A DNA stretch of 52,054 nucleotides from Streptomyces geranii (GTDB taxonomy: Bacteria; Actinomycetota; Actinomycetes; Streptomycetales; Streptomycetaceae). The stretch is from the NCBI RefSeq assembly GCF_002954775.1, contig NZ_PJME01000059.1, positions 1 to 52,054 of the forward strand. Reading direction: 5' to 3'. Every line of letters begins with the position of its first letter. Position 1 is the first letter of the stretch. The notes beneath the pieces were generated by a model, which saw only the letters and a program-made list of their open reading frames with translations, was not told the DNA's origin and did no database searches. This document shows positions 33,023 to 41,477 of the stretch, piece by piece. The position numbers and the translations under genes are program-made.

Positions 33023-33058
33023 CCCCGCGCCCCGTCTTTGGCTTTTAGGGGCGCGGGG
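33023..33058. terminator. 11-bp-stem hairpin of the REP-like family, bidirectional position
   Basis: CCCCGCGCCCC (33023-33033), a 14-nt T-rich loop and GGGGCGCGGGG (33048-33058) form a perfect stem. It is continued by the shared word aactgcgcga. It sits between the convergent permease and PBP genes, so it can terminate both. Confidence 0.65.
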
Positions 33059-33098
33059 AACTGCGCGAAAAACCACGACGGCGCAGCACCCGAACAAC

Positions 33099-34553
33099 TC
33101 ACCCCGCCAACGCAGCCTGCATCATCGCCTTGGCAACAGGCGCGGCAAGCCCATTCCCACTCACCTCGGACCGAGCCGCCCCGGACTGCTCCACCAGCAC
33201 AGTCACGGCAACTTCCTTACCGTTCGAATCCGACTTCGCATAAGACGTGAACCAGGCATAAGGCGTCTGACTGTTGTTCTCCCCATGCTGGGCAGTACCC
33301 GTCTTACCCCCCACCGTCGCACCATCGATCCGCGCGTTGGTCCCCGTACCGTCGGAGACAACCGTCTGCATGGCGGACTGCAACTGCTCGGCGATCCCGG
33401 AACTGACGATCTCCTTGGTGGACGCCTCGCTGTCGTAGTCCTGCAGCACATCCCCGTCGGAATTCGTCACCTGGGAAACCATGTGCGGCGAAACCAGCTT
33501 GCCGCCATTCGCTATCGCGGCGGAAACCATCGCCATCTGCAACGGCGTGGCCGTGACATCGAACTGCCCGATTCCCGTCAGCGCGGTTTCCGACTTCTCC
33601 ATGTCCGACGGATAAACGCTCGGATACGCCCGCACCGGAACATCCTGCTTCTCGTCGTTGAAGCCGAACTTCTCCGCCATGGCCTTCACCTTGTCCTGCC
33701 CGAGGTCGACGGCCATCTTCGCGAAGACGTTGTTGCAGGAGTACTGGAGCGCGACCCGGATCGTCGCGTTCTCACACGGCGCGTTCGGGTTCTCGTTCGA
33801 CAGCTCACGGTTCGTGCCCGGCAGGGTGTACGGGTCCGGGCTGGCCGTACGGTCGTCCACCGAGCCGTACAGCCCGTCCTCCAGGGCCGCCGCCGCGACC
33901 ACCAGCTTGAACGTCGAACCCGGCGGCAGCGGCTGCCGTATCGCCCGGTTGACCAGCGGTTTGTCGGCGTCCTTGTTGAGCGCGGTCCAGGCGTCGCCGT
34001 CACTCGCCCCGGTGATCGTCGACGGGTCGTACGACGGCGTGGAGACCATGGCGAGGATCTTGCCGGTCTTCGGGTCGATGGCGACGGCCGCGCCCTTCTT
34101 GTCGCCGAGCGCCGCGTAGGCCGCCTGCTGGACGTCCGGGTCGATCGTCGTGATGACGTTCCCCGGCTTGGCGTGCGCGTTGGTGACCGTGTCCATGACG
34201 GTTGTGAGTCTGCTGTCCGAGCCGTCGAGGACGTCCTTGTAGATGCCCTCCAGCTGCGTCGGCGCGAACAAGGGCGTGCTGTAGCCGGTCACGGCCGCGT
34301 AGAGCTTGCCGTCCGTGTACGTCCGCTGGTACTTGAGGTCCCCGCTGCTCGTCTCCTTCGAGCCGGTGACCGACTCGCCGGCCACGATGATGTTCCCGAG
34401 CGGGTTCGCGTACAACGCGATCGCGTTCCGCCGGTTCTTGCTGTCGTCCGCGAGCGCCTTGCCGTCGTAGAACTGCACCCATGTCGCCCTGACCAGCAGG
34501 GAGAGCACGAGCAGCAGTGAGAAGACGGAGGCCCGCCTGATCGTCTTGTTCAT
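33099..34553 (-). CDS. Class B penicillin-binding protein (PbpA-like transpeptidase)
   Basis: 484 residues. A short basic N-terminus and one membrane anchor (about 9-22) are followed by a dimerisation/pedestal region (about 40-150). The transpeptidase domain shows all three active-site motifs: S213-T-F-K216, S272-C-N274 and K417-T-G419. It cross-links peptidoglycan outside the membrane. The sequence N-P-L-G-N-I and the short pedestal fit the actinobacterial PbpA group. Such genes usually lie beside ftsW/rodA near the origin; this copy stands alone, suggesting an accessory paralogue, perhaps for sporulation. The start at 34553 is preceded closely by GGAGTGGG; an alternative ATG is at 34610. 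Confidence 0.92.
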   Translation of the reverse strand: MNKTIRRASVFSLLLVLSLLVRATWVQFYDGKALADDSKNRRNAIALYANPLGNIIVAGESVTGSKETSSGDLKYQRTYTDGKLYAAVTGYSTPLFAPTQLEGIYKDVLDGSDSRLTTVMDTVTNAHAKPGNVITTIDPDVQQAAYAALGDKKGAAVAIDPKTGKILAMVSTPSYDPSTITGASDGDAWTALNKDADKPLVNRAIRQPLPPGSTFKLVVAAAALEDGLYGSVDDRTASPDPYTLPGTNRELSNENPNAPCENATIRVALQYSCNNVFAKMAVDLGQDKVKAMAEKFGFNDEKQDVPVRAYPSVYPSDMEKSETALTGIGQFDVTATPLQMAMVSAAIANGGKLVSPHMVSQVTNSDGDVLQDYDSEASTKEIVSSGIAEQLQSAMQTVVSDGTGTNARIDGATVGGKTGTAQHGENNSQTPYAWFTSYAKSDSNGKEVAVTVLVEQSGAARSEVSGNGLAAPVAKAMMQAALAG

Positions 34554-34666
34554 CCCACTCCGAAGACGACCGGCACCCGACGCGGCGTTCCCCTCCGCCT
34601 GATTTCTCATGGTCGATTCATGAAAACCAGGGAGCTGTAGGGGACACGCACGCCGTCGTACGACGC

Positions 34667-35158
34667 TCAGGCCTCCAGCGTCAGCACGACCTCGTCGATC
34701 TCCTCGCCCCGCGCGTTCGCGTACCCCCGGTCGTGCCCGGTGACCCGGAACCCGCACTTCTCCAGGACCCGCAGCGAGCCCGCGTTGTCGGCGGCGGCAC
34801 GCGCGTGCAGCGGGCGTTCCGGTTCGGTGGCGAGCAGGGCGCGCAGCGCGGCCGTCGCGATACCGCGTCCCCAGTAGGAGCGGTCGATCCAGTACGTCAC
34901 CTCGCGCTCGCCCGGCTCGCCGTACACCGCCGCGCTGCCCACCACGTCACCGTCGACCAGGACCGTACGGTTCAGTACGTCCGGTGCGGCGCGGATCCGC
35001 TCCCAGTGGGCGTCGAAGGCGTCCCGGTCGGTCGGGTCCTTCGCGGTGAACGCGGCCATCCGCAGCGACTCGGGGTCGTTGGTCTGCCGGAAGAAGACGG
35101 GCAGGTCGCTGTCGTGGACCTCGCGGAGTTCGACCTCCGTGGACGCCGTGTATCGCAT
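34667..35158 (-). CDS. GNAT-family N-acetyltransferase
   Basis: 163 residues. GNAT folding blocks are present: V-E-L-R-E-V-H-D-S-D-L-P at the start, Y-W-I-D-R-S-Y-W-G-R-G-I-A-T-A-A-L as the acetyl-CoA loop, and N-A-G-S-L-R-V-L-E-K-C-G-F near the end. This is the RimJ/RimL-like subgroup that acetylates amines on small molecules or protein N-termini. Three bases separate it from the IclR regulator gene upstream, so they are probably co-transcribed. Substrate unknown. Confidence 0.88.
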   Translation of the reverse strand: MRYTASTEVELREVHDSDLPVFFRQTNDPESLRMAAFTAKDPTDRDAFDAHWERIRAAPDVLNRTVLVDGDVVGSAAVYGEPGEREVTYWIDRSYWGRGIATAALRALLATEPERPLHARAAADNAGSLRVLEKCGFRVTGHDRGYANARGEEIDEVVLTLEA

Positions 35159-35161
35159 CGC

Positions 35162-35935
35162 TCAGAGCCTCCGGGTGGCCAGGGTCAGCCGGTCGCGCGC
35201 GTCGAACAGGGCGTCCTTGACCATCTGTTCGTGGGCCGGGGTGAGCCGGGCCACCGGCACCGAGCAGCTGATCGCGTCCCGCGCGGGGGTGCGGTAAGGG
35301 ACCGCCACGCCGAAGCAGCGCAGCCCCAGCGTGTTCTCCTCGCGGTCCACCGCGAAGCCCTGCTCGCGCACCAGACGCAGCTCCTCGATGAGCTTCTCCC
35401 GGTCGGTGATCGTGTGCTCGGTCAGCGCGGGCAATGTCTCCGGGAGCAGCTTGCGGACCTGCTCGTCGGTGTGGGTGGCCAGCAGCGCCTTGCCGAGGGA
35501 GGTCGAGTGCGCGGGGAGCCGGCGGCCGACGCGGGTGAAGGGGCGCAGGTAGTGCTGGGACTGGCGGGTGGCGAGGTAGACGACGTTCGTGCCGTCGAGC
35601 CGGGCCAGGTGGATGGTCTCCGTGGTGTCGTCGGAGAGCCGGTCCAGGGTCGGCCGGGCCACCGCGACCACCTCGTCGCCGTCGATGTACGACGTACCGA
35701 CCAGCAGTGCCCGTACGCCGATGCCGTACCGCGTGCCCGTGGCGTCGGTCTCGACCCAGCCGAGGTCGACAAGAGTGCGCAGCAGCATGTAAAGACTGGA
35801 CTTGGGGTATCCGACGGCCTCCTGGACCGCCGCCAGGGAGTGCATGCCGGGGCGTCCGGCGAAGTATTCCAGCAGTTCAACGGTCCGTACCGCGGACTTG
35901 ACCTGCGCCCCGCCGCCTGTCTCGGCTGCCGACAT
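35162..35935 (-). CDS. IclR-family transcriptional regulator
   Basis: 257 residues from the ATG at 35935, preceded by an AAGGGG run; an in-frame upstream start at 35989 would overlap the operator region. The N-terminal winged helix is at about 10-70 (V-K-S-A-V-R-T-V-E-L-L-E-Y-F, then P-K-S-S-L-Y-M-L-L-R-T-L). The C-terminal effector domain shows L-P-A-H-S-T-S-L-G-K-A-L-L-A and A-V-D-R-E-E-N-T-L-G-L-R-C-F-G-V-A-V. It is divergent from the aldehyde dehydrogenase, the standard arrangement for an IclR protein and its target. The effector is likely a sugar acid or keto acid. Confidence 0.92.
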   Translation of the reverse strand: MSAAETGGGAQVKSAVRTVELLEYFAGRPGMHSLAAVQEAVGYPKSSLYMLLRTLVDLGWVETDATGTRYGIGVRALLVGTSYIDGDEVVAVARPTLDRLSDDTTETIHLARLDGTNVVYLATRQSQHYLRPFTRVGRRLPAHSTSLGKALLATHTDEQVRKLLPETLPALTEHTITDREKLIEELRLVREQGFAVDREENTLGLRCFGVAVPYRTPARDAISCSVPVARLTPAHEQMVKDALFDARDRLTLATRRL

Positions 35936-35974
35936 CGCCCTTGACCCCTTCGTTCGACGGGAAATAGTCTCCAA

Positions 35975-36015
35975 CAGCATATTCATCATCAGAGACGCTG
36001 TTCAGCATATCGAAC
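35975..36015. promoter_or_regulatory. Candidate IclR operator (repeated CAGCATAT words)
   Basis: CAGCATAT occurs at 35975-35982 and 36003-36010, 28 bp apart. The second lies inside the imperfect dyad GTTCAGCATATCGAAC (36000-36015). The region is A/T-rich for this genome and sits between the divergent IclR and dehydrogenase genes. Confidence 0.5.
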
Positions 36016-36063
36016 GCACCTGGTGGATGACACAGGAACTACGCATCACTGGAGGGACCCCCG

Positions 36064-37593
36064 GTGGCAGCAGCACCAGTCTGGAGTGTCGACCCCCGTA
36101 CCGGGAAGCAGCGGGAGCAGGTCGCGGTCGAGGCCACGGCCCAGGAGGTGGACGCCGCCGTCCGCGCCGCGCACGCCGCCCGCCCGGCCCTCGCCGACCG
36201 CACGGTCCGCGCGGCCTTCCTCCGCGGCGCCGCGGAGCAGCTCGAAGCGGCCAAGGAGCAGCTCGTCGAGGCCGCCGACGCGGAGACCGCGCTCGGCCCG
36301 GTCCGGCTGACCGGCGAACTCGCCCGCACCTGCTACCAGCTGCGGGCCTTCGCGGACATCGTCGACGAGGGCGACTACCTCGGTGTGGTCATCAACCACC
36401 CCGACGACACCGCGACGCCGCCGATCCCGGACCTGCGCCGCTACAAGATCCCGCTGGGCGTCGTGGCCGTCTACTCGGCCTCCAACTTCCCCTTCGCCTT
36501 CTCCGTCCCCGGCGGCGACACCGCGAGCGCGCTCGCGGCGGGCTGCCCGGTCGTCGTCAAGGCACACCCCGACCACCCGGGCCTGTCCGAGCTGGTCGCG
36601 GCCGTCCTGCGCCGGGCAGCCGCCCAGCACGGCATCCCCGAGGGCGTCCTCGGCCTCGTCCACGGCTTCGAGGCGGGCGTCGAGCTGGTCAAGCACCCGC
36701 TGGTCACGGCGGCCGGCTTCACCGGTTCCGTACGCGGCGGCCGTGCCCTCTTCGACGCGGCGGCGGCCCGGCCGGTGCCGATCCCCTTCCACGGCGAGCT
36801 GGGTTCCCTGAACCCCGTGGTGATCACGGAGGCGGCGGCCAACGAGCGCGCCGAGGCGATCGGTACGGGCCTCGCGGGCTCCATGACGCTGGGCGTCGGC
36901 CAGTTCTGCGTCAAGCCGGGCCTGGTGCTGGCGCCGGCCGGCGCGGCGGGCGACCGCCTGCTGAAGTCCCTCACGGACGCGGTCAGCAACACGGACGCCG
37001 GTGTCCTCCTGGACCACCGGATGCGCGACAACTTCGTCGCCGGGGTCGCCGAGCGCGCGGAGCTGCCCGAGGTCGAGACGCCGGTGACGCCGGGGTCGGG
37101 CGGGGAGCACACGGTCAGCGCGGGGTTCCTCACGGTGGCGGCCGAGAAGCTGACGGCGGAGGGGGCGTACGACCTGCTCCTGGAGGAGTGCTTCGGCCCG
37201 GTCACCGTGGTGGCCCGCTACGCGGACGACGCGGAGGCGAACGCGGTCCTCTCGCGCCTGCCGGGGAACCTCACGGCGACGGTCCATCTCTCGGCCGAGG
37301 AGGCCGCGGGGGAGGGGCGCGGGGCGGAGATCCTGGCGGAACTGACGCCGCTGGCGGGGCGCGTGCTGGTGAACGCGTGGCCGACGGGGGTCGCCGTGGC
37401 GGCGGCCCAGCAGCACGGTGGCCCGTACCCGGCCACGACGTCGACGTCCACGTCGGTGGGCGGGACGGCGATCGAGCGGTGGCTGCGGCCGGTGGCGTAC
37501 CAGAACACGCCGGTCGCGCTGCTGCCGGTGGAGCTGCGGGACGAGAACGAGCTGGGGCTGCCTCGACGGTTCAACGGTCAGCTGGAGCGCTAG
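36064..37593 (+). CDS. Aldehyde dehydrogenase (NADP+), alpha-ketoglutarate semialdehyde type
   Basis: 509 residues, ALDH superfamily. Catalytic residues are E245 (H-G-E-L-G-S-L-N-P) and C282 (G-Q-F-C-V-K-P-G). The blocks F-P-F-A-F-S-V-P-G-G-D-T and G-C-P-V-V-V-K-A-H-P-x-H-P-G belong to the NADP+-preferring branch that contains alpha-ketoglutarate semialdehyde dehydrogenases. These end the non-phosphorylative arabinose, xylose, glucarate and hydroxyproline routes. The GTG start has GGAGGGA upstream. The dehydratases that would feed it lie about 30 kb away (3608-6255), so the pathway assignment is inference. It is controlled in all likelihood by the divergent IclR protein. Confidence 0.88.
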   Translation: MAAAPVWSVDPRTGKQREQVAVEATAQEVDAAVRAAHAARPALADRTVRAAFLRGAAEQLEAAKEQLVEAADAETALGPVRLTGELARTCYQLRAFADIVDEGDYLGVVINHPDDTATPPIPDLRRYKIPLGVVAVYSASNFPFAFSVPGGDTASALAAGCPVVVKAHPDHPGLSELVAAVLRRAAAQHGIPEGVLGLVHGFEAGVELVKHPLVTAAGFTGSVRGGRALFDAAAARPVPIPFHGELGSLNPVVITEAAANERAEAIGTGLAGSMTLGVGQFCVKPGLVLAPAGAAGDRLLKSLTDAVSNTDAGVLLDHRMRDNFVAGVAERAELPEVETPVTPGSGGEHTVSAGFLTVAAEKLTAEGAYDLLLEECFGPVTVVARYADDAEANAVLSRLPGNLTATVHLSAEEAAGEGRGAEILAELTPLAGRVLVNAWPTGVAVAAAQQHGGPYPATTSTSTSVGGTAIERWLRPVAYQNTPVALLPVELRDENELGLPRRFNGQLER

Positions 37594-37656
37594 CGCCTTC
37601 GGGGTGCGGTGGAATTCGCGGCTGCTGGCCCGTCGTGGCTTGTCGCGCAGTTCCCC

Positions 37657-37674
37657 GCGCCCCTGTCGGGGCGC
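37657..37674. terminator. REP-like hairpin after the aldehyde dehydrogenase gene
   Basis: GCGCCCC-TGTC-GGGGCGC, a perfect 7-bp stem, preceded by cgcgcagttcccc, which is the reverse complement of the repeat at 218 and 33047. It lies 64-81 bp after the stop and 27 bp before the next gene. Confidence 0.55.
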
Positions 37675-37700
37675 CCGCCCTGCCCTGCGATAATCAGGCA

Positions 37701-38309
37701 ATGGACTTGGAGCTTTCCCCTCTGCCCTTTCCCCTCCGTACTTATGGCCCTGATGGGCATTGGTCGTACGAGGACGGGGTGCTCACCGGGTGGGCCGGGC
37801 CCCGGCAGGACCGGTTCGTGCCGCCTACGGGGGAGGCACTGGACCCCGCCGCGGACGCGCCGCGGCTGCTGGGGGCCCCGCACGGGGACTTCCAGCTGAT
37901 AGCGCGGGTGACGGTGGGGTTCGCGGCGTCCTTCGACGCCGGGGTGCTGTACGTCCACGTCGGCGAGCGGGCGTGGGCGAAGCTCTGCCTGGAGTACTCC
38001 CCGGATGTGGCGACCGTCTGCACCGTGGTCACCCGGGGCCACTCGGACGACGCCAACTCCTTCACCGTGGAAGGCAGTTCGGTCTGGCTCCGGATCAGCC
38101 GAACCGGCCGCGCCTTCGCCTTCCACGCCTCCCGAGACGGCGAGAAGTGGACCTTCGTCCGCCTGTTCACCCTGGGCGACGAGAAGGAGACGGACGCGGC
38201 CCTGGTCGGCTTCATGACCCAGTCCCCGATGGGCGAGGGGTGCGTGGTGACGTACGACCACATCGAGTTCCGCCCGGAGTGGCCGAAGGACCTGCGGGAC
38301 GGCAGTTGA
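37701..38309 (+). CDS. DUF1349 concanavalin-like domain protein
   Basis: 202 residues forming one beta-sandwich domain of the DUF1349 family. Visible blocks are D-F-Q-L-I-A-R-V-T, D-A-G-V-L-Y-V-H, W-A-K-L-C-L-E-Y, V-W-L-R-I-S-R-T-G and V-G-F-M-T-Q-S-P. There is no signal peptide or catalytic motif. Members are related to the lectin-like part of GH43-type enzymes but their function is unknown. It overlaps the next start region, suggesting co-transcription with the GNAT. Confidence 0.85.
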   Translation: MDLELSPLPFPLRTYGPDGHWSYEDGVLTGWAGPRQDRFVPPTGEALDPAADAPRLLGAPHGDFQLIARVTVGFAASFDAGVLYVHVGERAWAKLCLEYSPDVATVCTVVTRGHSDDANSFTVEGSSVWLRISRTGRAFAFHASRDGEKWTFVRLFTLGDEKETDAALVGFMTQSPMGEGCVVTYDHIEFRPEWPKDLRDGS

Positions 38310-38314
38310 CGCGG

Positions 38315-38800
38315 GTGATCAGGGTGATCAGGGCCGCGCTGCCCGAAGAGGCCGCCGCCGTCACGGAGTTGCACCTCCGGGCACGGTCCACGTACTACCC
38401 GGACGGCCTGCCTGACGCCGACCGGGACTGGGTCGCCTCCTGGCGGAGCGCCATCGAACGCCCCGACTCCCAGGTCCTGTGCGTCGTCGAGCGGGACGAC
38501 ATCATCGGCGTCGCCTCCTTCCGTACGGCCGAAGGCGCTCCCGCGGACACGGTCAAGCTCTTCCAGTTCCACGTCGACCCCGACCGCTGGCGTGCTCGCA
38601 TCGGCACCGACCTGCACGCCGCCTGCGTCGAACGGTGGCGGGCCGACGGCAGGCTGGCCGCCACCCTCGACGTGCACGTCGACAACCGGCGGGCCCAGGC
38701 CTTCTACCGCCGTCTGGGATGGGTCCCGGACCCGGAGAACCCGCCCGCCGAGGGTGATCACCATCTCTTCCTGCGGTACGGAGTCGGCGCCACGGAATGA
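38315..38800 (+). CDS. GNAT-family N-acetyltransferase
   Basis: About 161 residues, GNAT fold. The start V-I-R-V-I-R-A-A-L-P-E-E-A is the typical first strand. The acetyl-CoA region is K-L-F-Q-F-H-V-D-P-D-R-W-R-A-R-I-G-T-D-L, and the end has N-R-R-A-Q-A-F-Y-R-R-L-G-W. I place the start at GTG 38315. A TTG at 38306 that overlaps the previous stop (TTGA) is equally possible and adds three residues. Substrate unknown. Confidence 0.82.
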   Translation: MIRVIRAALPEEAAAVTELHLRARSTYYPDGLPDADRDWVASWRSAIERPDSQVLCVVERDDIIGVASFRTAEGAPADTVKLFQFHVDPDRWRARIGTDLHAACVERWRADGRLAATLDVHVDNRRAQAFYRRLGWVPDPENPPAEGDHHLFLRYGVGATE

Positions 38801-38884
38801 AACCGGCCGGTTGAAGGTTCACACACTCATGCGGAGGGTGTCTCCGCACCCACCTGTACCCGTACGACCTGGAGAGCCGAAGAC

Positions 38885-39610
38885 ATGCGCGTCGAGATCT
38901 GGAGCGATATCGCCTGCCCCTGGTGCTACGTCGGCAAGGCCCGCTTCGAGAAGGCTCTGGATGCCTTCCCGCACCGGGACGGTGTCGAGGTCGTGCATCG
39001 GTCGTTCGAGTTGGATCCCGGGCGGGCCAAGGGTGATATCCAGCCCGTGCTCAAGATGCTCACCAAGAAGTACGGGATGAGCGAGGCGCAGGCCCAGGCC
39101 GGGGAGGAGAACCTCGGGGCGCAGGCCGCCGCCGAGGGGCTTGCCTACCGGACCCGGGACCGGGATCACGGGAACACCTTCGACATGCACCGGCTGCTGC
39201 ACCTCGCCAAGGACAAGGGGCGCCAGGACGAGCTGATCCAGCTCCTCTACCAGGCCAACTTCGCCGAGGAGCAGTCCGTCTTCGGGGACGACGAGCGGCT
39301 CGTGGAGCTGGCCGTCGCCGCCGGGCTCGACGCCCAGGACGCGCGGGGCGTGCTCGCCGACCCGGACGCGTACGCCGACGCCGTGCGCGCCGACGAGCGC
39401 GAGGCCGCCGAACTCGGCGCCAACGGCGTGCCGTTCTTCGTGCTCGACCGGAAGTACGGCGTCTCCGGCGCCCAGCCCGCCGAGGTCTTCGCCCAGGCCC
39501 TCACCCAGGCCTGGGGCGAGCGGCCCGCCCCTCTCACGATCGTGCGGGCGGAGGGCGATGACGCCGCCGAGGTCTGCGGGCCCGACGGGTGTGCCGTACC
39601 CCAGAAGTAG
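38885..39610 (+). CDS. FrnE-like DsbA-family oxidoreductase
   Basis: 241 residues, cytoplasmic. The thioredoxin-fold active site C11-P-W-C14 is in S-D-I-A-C-P-W-C-Y-V-G-K. An alpha-helical insertion spans about 60-160, and the cis-proline region is N-G-V-P-F-F-V-L-D. This is the FrnE/2-hydroxychromene-isomerase-like branch, thought to act on disulphides or polyketide intermediates and to be stress related. A C-terminal tail with C-G-P-D-G-C adds a second cysteine pair. It is a single gene with GGAGAG before the ATG. Confidence 0.9.
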   Translation: MRVEIWSDIACPWCYVGKARFEKALDAFPHRDGVEVVHRSFELDPGRAKGDIQPVLKMLTKKYGMSEAQAQAGEENLGAQAAAEGLAYRTRDRDHGNTFDMHRLLHLAKDKGRQDELIQLLYQANFAEEQSVFGDDERLVELAVAAGLDAQDARGVLADPDAYADAVRADEREAAELGANGVPFFVLDRKYGVSGAQPAEVFAQALTQAWGERPAPLTIVRAEGDDAAEVCGPDGCAVPQK

Positions 39611-39717
39611 GGTCCACCGAAAAACCGCAGGTCAGAGTCTATGTATAAGCAGGCCTTCGCAGTGCCGTGCAGAATTCGGCGATGGACGAGGGGATCTTCG
39701 GGCCGCACAGTAGTGGC

Positions 39718-40776
39718 ATGGAGACCTTCGAGAACCTCCGCAACCTCGTCCGCGCCGAGTTCGCCCCGAAGAACACCTATCTGAACACCGCGAGCACCGG
39801 CCTCCTCCCCGCCCGCTCGGTGGCCGCCATGCACGCGGCCCTCCAGTCCGTGGCCGACGGCCAGTCGCAGGACATGTTCGCCGACGTCGAGGCCTCGCGC
39901 TCCGCGTTCGCCCGTATCGTCGGGGTCTCCGACCGCAGGGTCGCCGCCGGAGCCTCCGTCGCCGTCTACAGCGGACTGATCGCCGCCTCGCTCCCCGCAG
40001 GCGCCGAAGTCCTCACCGCCGAGGACGACTTCACCTCCGTCCTCAACCCGTTCCACGTACGCGGCGACCTCAAGGTCCGGACCGTGCCGCTGGAGCGGAT
40101 CCCCGAGTCCGTCCGCCCCGGCACCGCCCTCGTCGCCGTCAGCGCCGCCCAGTCCGCCGACGGCCGCGTCGTCGACCTGCCCGCGCTGCGCGAGGCCGCG
40201 CGCCGACACGGCGCCCGTACCTACGTCGACGCCTCCCAGGCCACCGGCTGGCTGCCGCTCGACGCCGACGCCTACGACTACGTCGCCTCCGTCGCCTTCA
40301 AGTGGCTCGTCTGCCCGCGAGGCGTGGCTTTCCTCGTCGTACCCGAGGACTTCGGTGGACTGACGCCCGTGTTCGCCGGCTGGGTCGCGGGAGAGGAGCC
40401 CTGGGACAGCTGTTACGGCCCGGTGCGCGAACTCGCGCACTCCGCCCGCCGGTTCGACGAAAGCCCGAGCCTCTTCTCCTACACCGGCGCCCGCCACTCC
40501 CTCGCCCTGATCGAGGAGTTGGGCGTCGACACCGTACGCGCCCATGACCTCGCACTCGCCGACCGCTTCCGCACCGGACTCGACCGACTCGGCCACCAGC
40601 CCGTACCCGCACCCGGCTCACCCATCGTGTCCGTCCCGCAACTCGGCTACCGCCAGCCCGAGTTGAGCCGCGCCGGCGTCGAGGTCTCCGACCGGGCCGG
40701 AAACCTGCGCGCCGCCTTCCACGTCTACAACACGACCTCCGACGTCGACCGTCTGCTGGACGCCCTGTCCGGCTGA
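39718..40776 (+). CDS. Class V aminotransferase / cysteine desulfurase-like protein
   Basis: 352 residues from the ATG at 39718; in-frame starts at 39682 and 39667 exist and none has a strong ribosome binding site. The PLP lysine is in S-V-A-F-K-W-L-V-C-P-R-G. The cofactor region is Y-V-D-A-S-Q-A-T-G-W-L-P, and the N-terminus is F-A-P-K-N-T-Y-L-N-T-A-S-T-G-L-L-P. It belongs to the SufS/kynureninase-like fold-type I group. The catalytic cysteine loop of SufS is not clearly present, so desulfurase activity is uncertain. Confidence 0.85.
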   Translation: METFENLRNLVRAEFAPKNTYLNTASTGLLPARSVAAMHAALQSVADGQSQDMFADVEASRSAFARIVGVSDRRVAAGASVAVYSGLIAASLPAGAEVLTAEDDFTSVLNPFHVRGDLKVRTVPLERIPESVRPGTALVAVSAAQSADGRVVDLPALREAARRHGARTYVDASQATGWLPLDADAYDYVASVAFKWLVCPRGVAFLVVPEDFGGLTPVFAGWVAGEEPWDSCYGPVRELAHSARRFDESPSLFSYTGARHSLALIEELGVDTVRAHDLALADRFRTGLDRLGHQPVPAPGSPIVSVPQLGYRQPELSRAGVEVSDRAGNLRAAFHVYNTTSDVDRLLDALSG

Positions 40777-40822
40777 ACCGGTGGCGCGAGGCCGCCGGGG
40801 ACGCTAGGAAGGGCACCAAGGG

Positions 40823-41449
40823 GTGGTGGTGCCGGTGGAGTCGACACCAGACAGGACCGTCAGGTCCGTGAGACCGCCCGCCGACGCGGAACTGCGTCGG
40901 CGGCTGGTGTACGGCGACGAGTCCGCGCTGGCCGAGGCGTACACGGCGTACGGCGGACTGGTCCGCGCCGTCGCCGCCCGCGTCACCCACAGCACGGCCG
41001 CCGCCGAGGACGTCGCCCAGGAGGTCTTCGCCCAGCTCTGGACCAGGCCGTACGCCTTCGACGCCCGCCGTGGCACGCTGCGCACCTGGCTGTCGATGCT
41101 CGCCCACCGGCGGGCCGTCGACTGGGTGCGCAGCGAGGCCAGGCACCGCAAGGACGCCCGCGCCGACGACTCCGCGCTGCACGCCATCCCGGACGCCGCC
41201 CCCGGCCCCGACGAGACCGTCGTCCACCGCGAACGCTTCCGGCAACTGCACAGCGCCCTCGCCGAACTCCCGCAGCCACAAAGGGAGGTGGTGCACCTCG
41301 CCTACTTCGCCGGCCGCACCTACCGGCAGGCCGCCGTCGAACTCGGCATCCCCGAGGGCACGGCGAAAACCCGGCTGCGCACGGCACTTCGCACCTTGGC
41401 CGAGACTTTGGCCGACCCGCCCGACCCCGCACTGGAAAGAGGCGCATGA
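40823..41449 (+). CDS. ECF RNA polymerase sigma factor (SigK-like)
   Basis: 208 residues. Region 2 (about 25-95) has A-E-D-V-A-Q-E-V-F-A-Q-L-W and F-D-A-R-R-G-T-L-R-T-W-L. Region 4 (about 140-195) has L-P-Q-P-Q-R-E-V-V-H-L-A-Y-F-A-G-R-T-Y-R-Q-A-A-V-E-L-G and E-G-T-A-K-T-R-L-R-T-A-L. The wording resembles actinobacterial SigK/SigL-type factors that are held by a zinc anti-sigma protein, which is encoded 28 bp downstream. Several GTG codons cluster at 40823-40837, so the exact start is uncertain. Confidence 0.9.
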   Translation: MVVPVESTPDRTVRSVRPPADAELRRRLVYGDESALAEAYTAYGGLVRAVAARVTHSTAAAEDVAQEVFAQLWTRPYAFDARRGTLRTWLSMLAHRRAVDWVRSEARHRKDARADDSALHAIPDAAPGPDETVVHRERFRQLHSALAELPQPQREVVHLAYFAGRTYRQAAVELGIPEGTAKTRLRTALRTLAETLADPPDPALERGA

Positions 41450-41477
41450 TGACAGTGCCGGGCGAAGGAGGCGCGGG

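Noticed and set aside
38306..38330. Tandem GGGTGATCA duplication at the GNAT start as another regulatory repeat
   Set aside because: Only two copies, in coding sequence (Val-Ile-Arg twice), so it may be chance; it mainly makes the start codon ambiguous.
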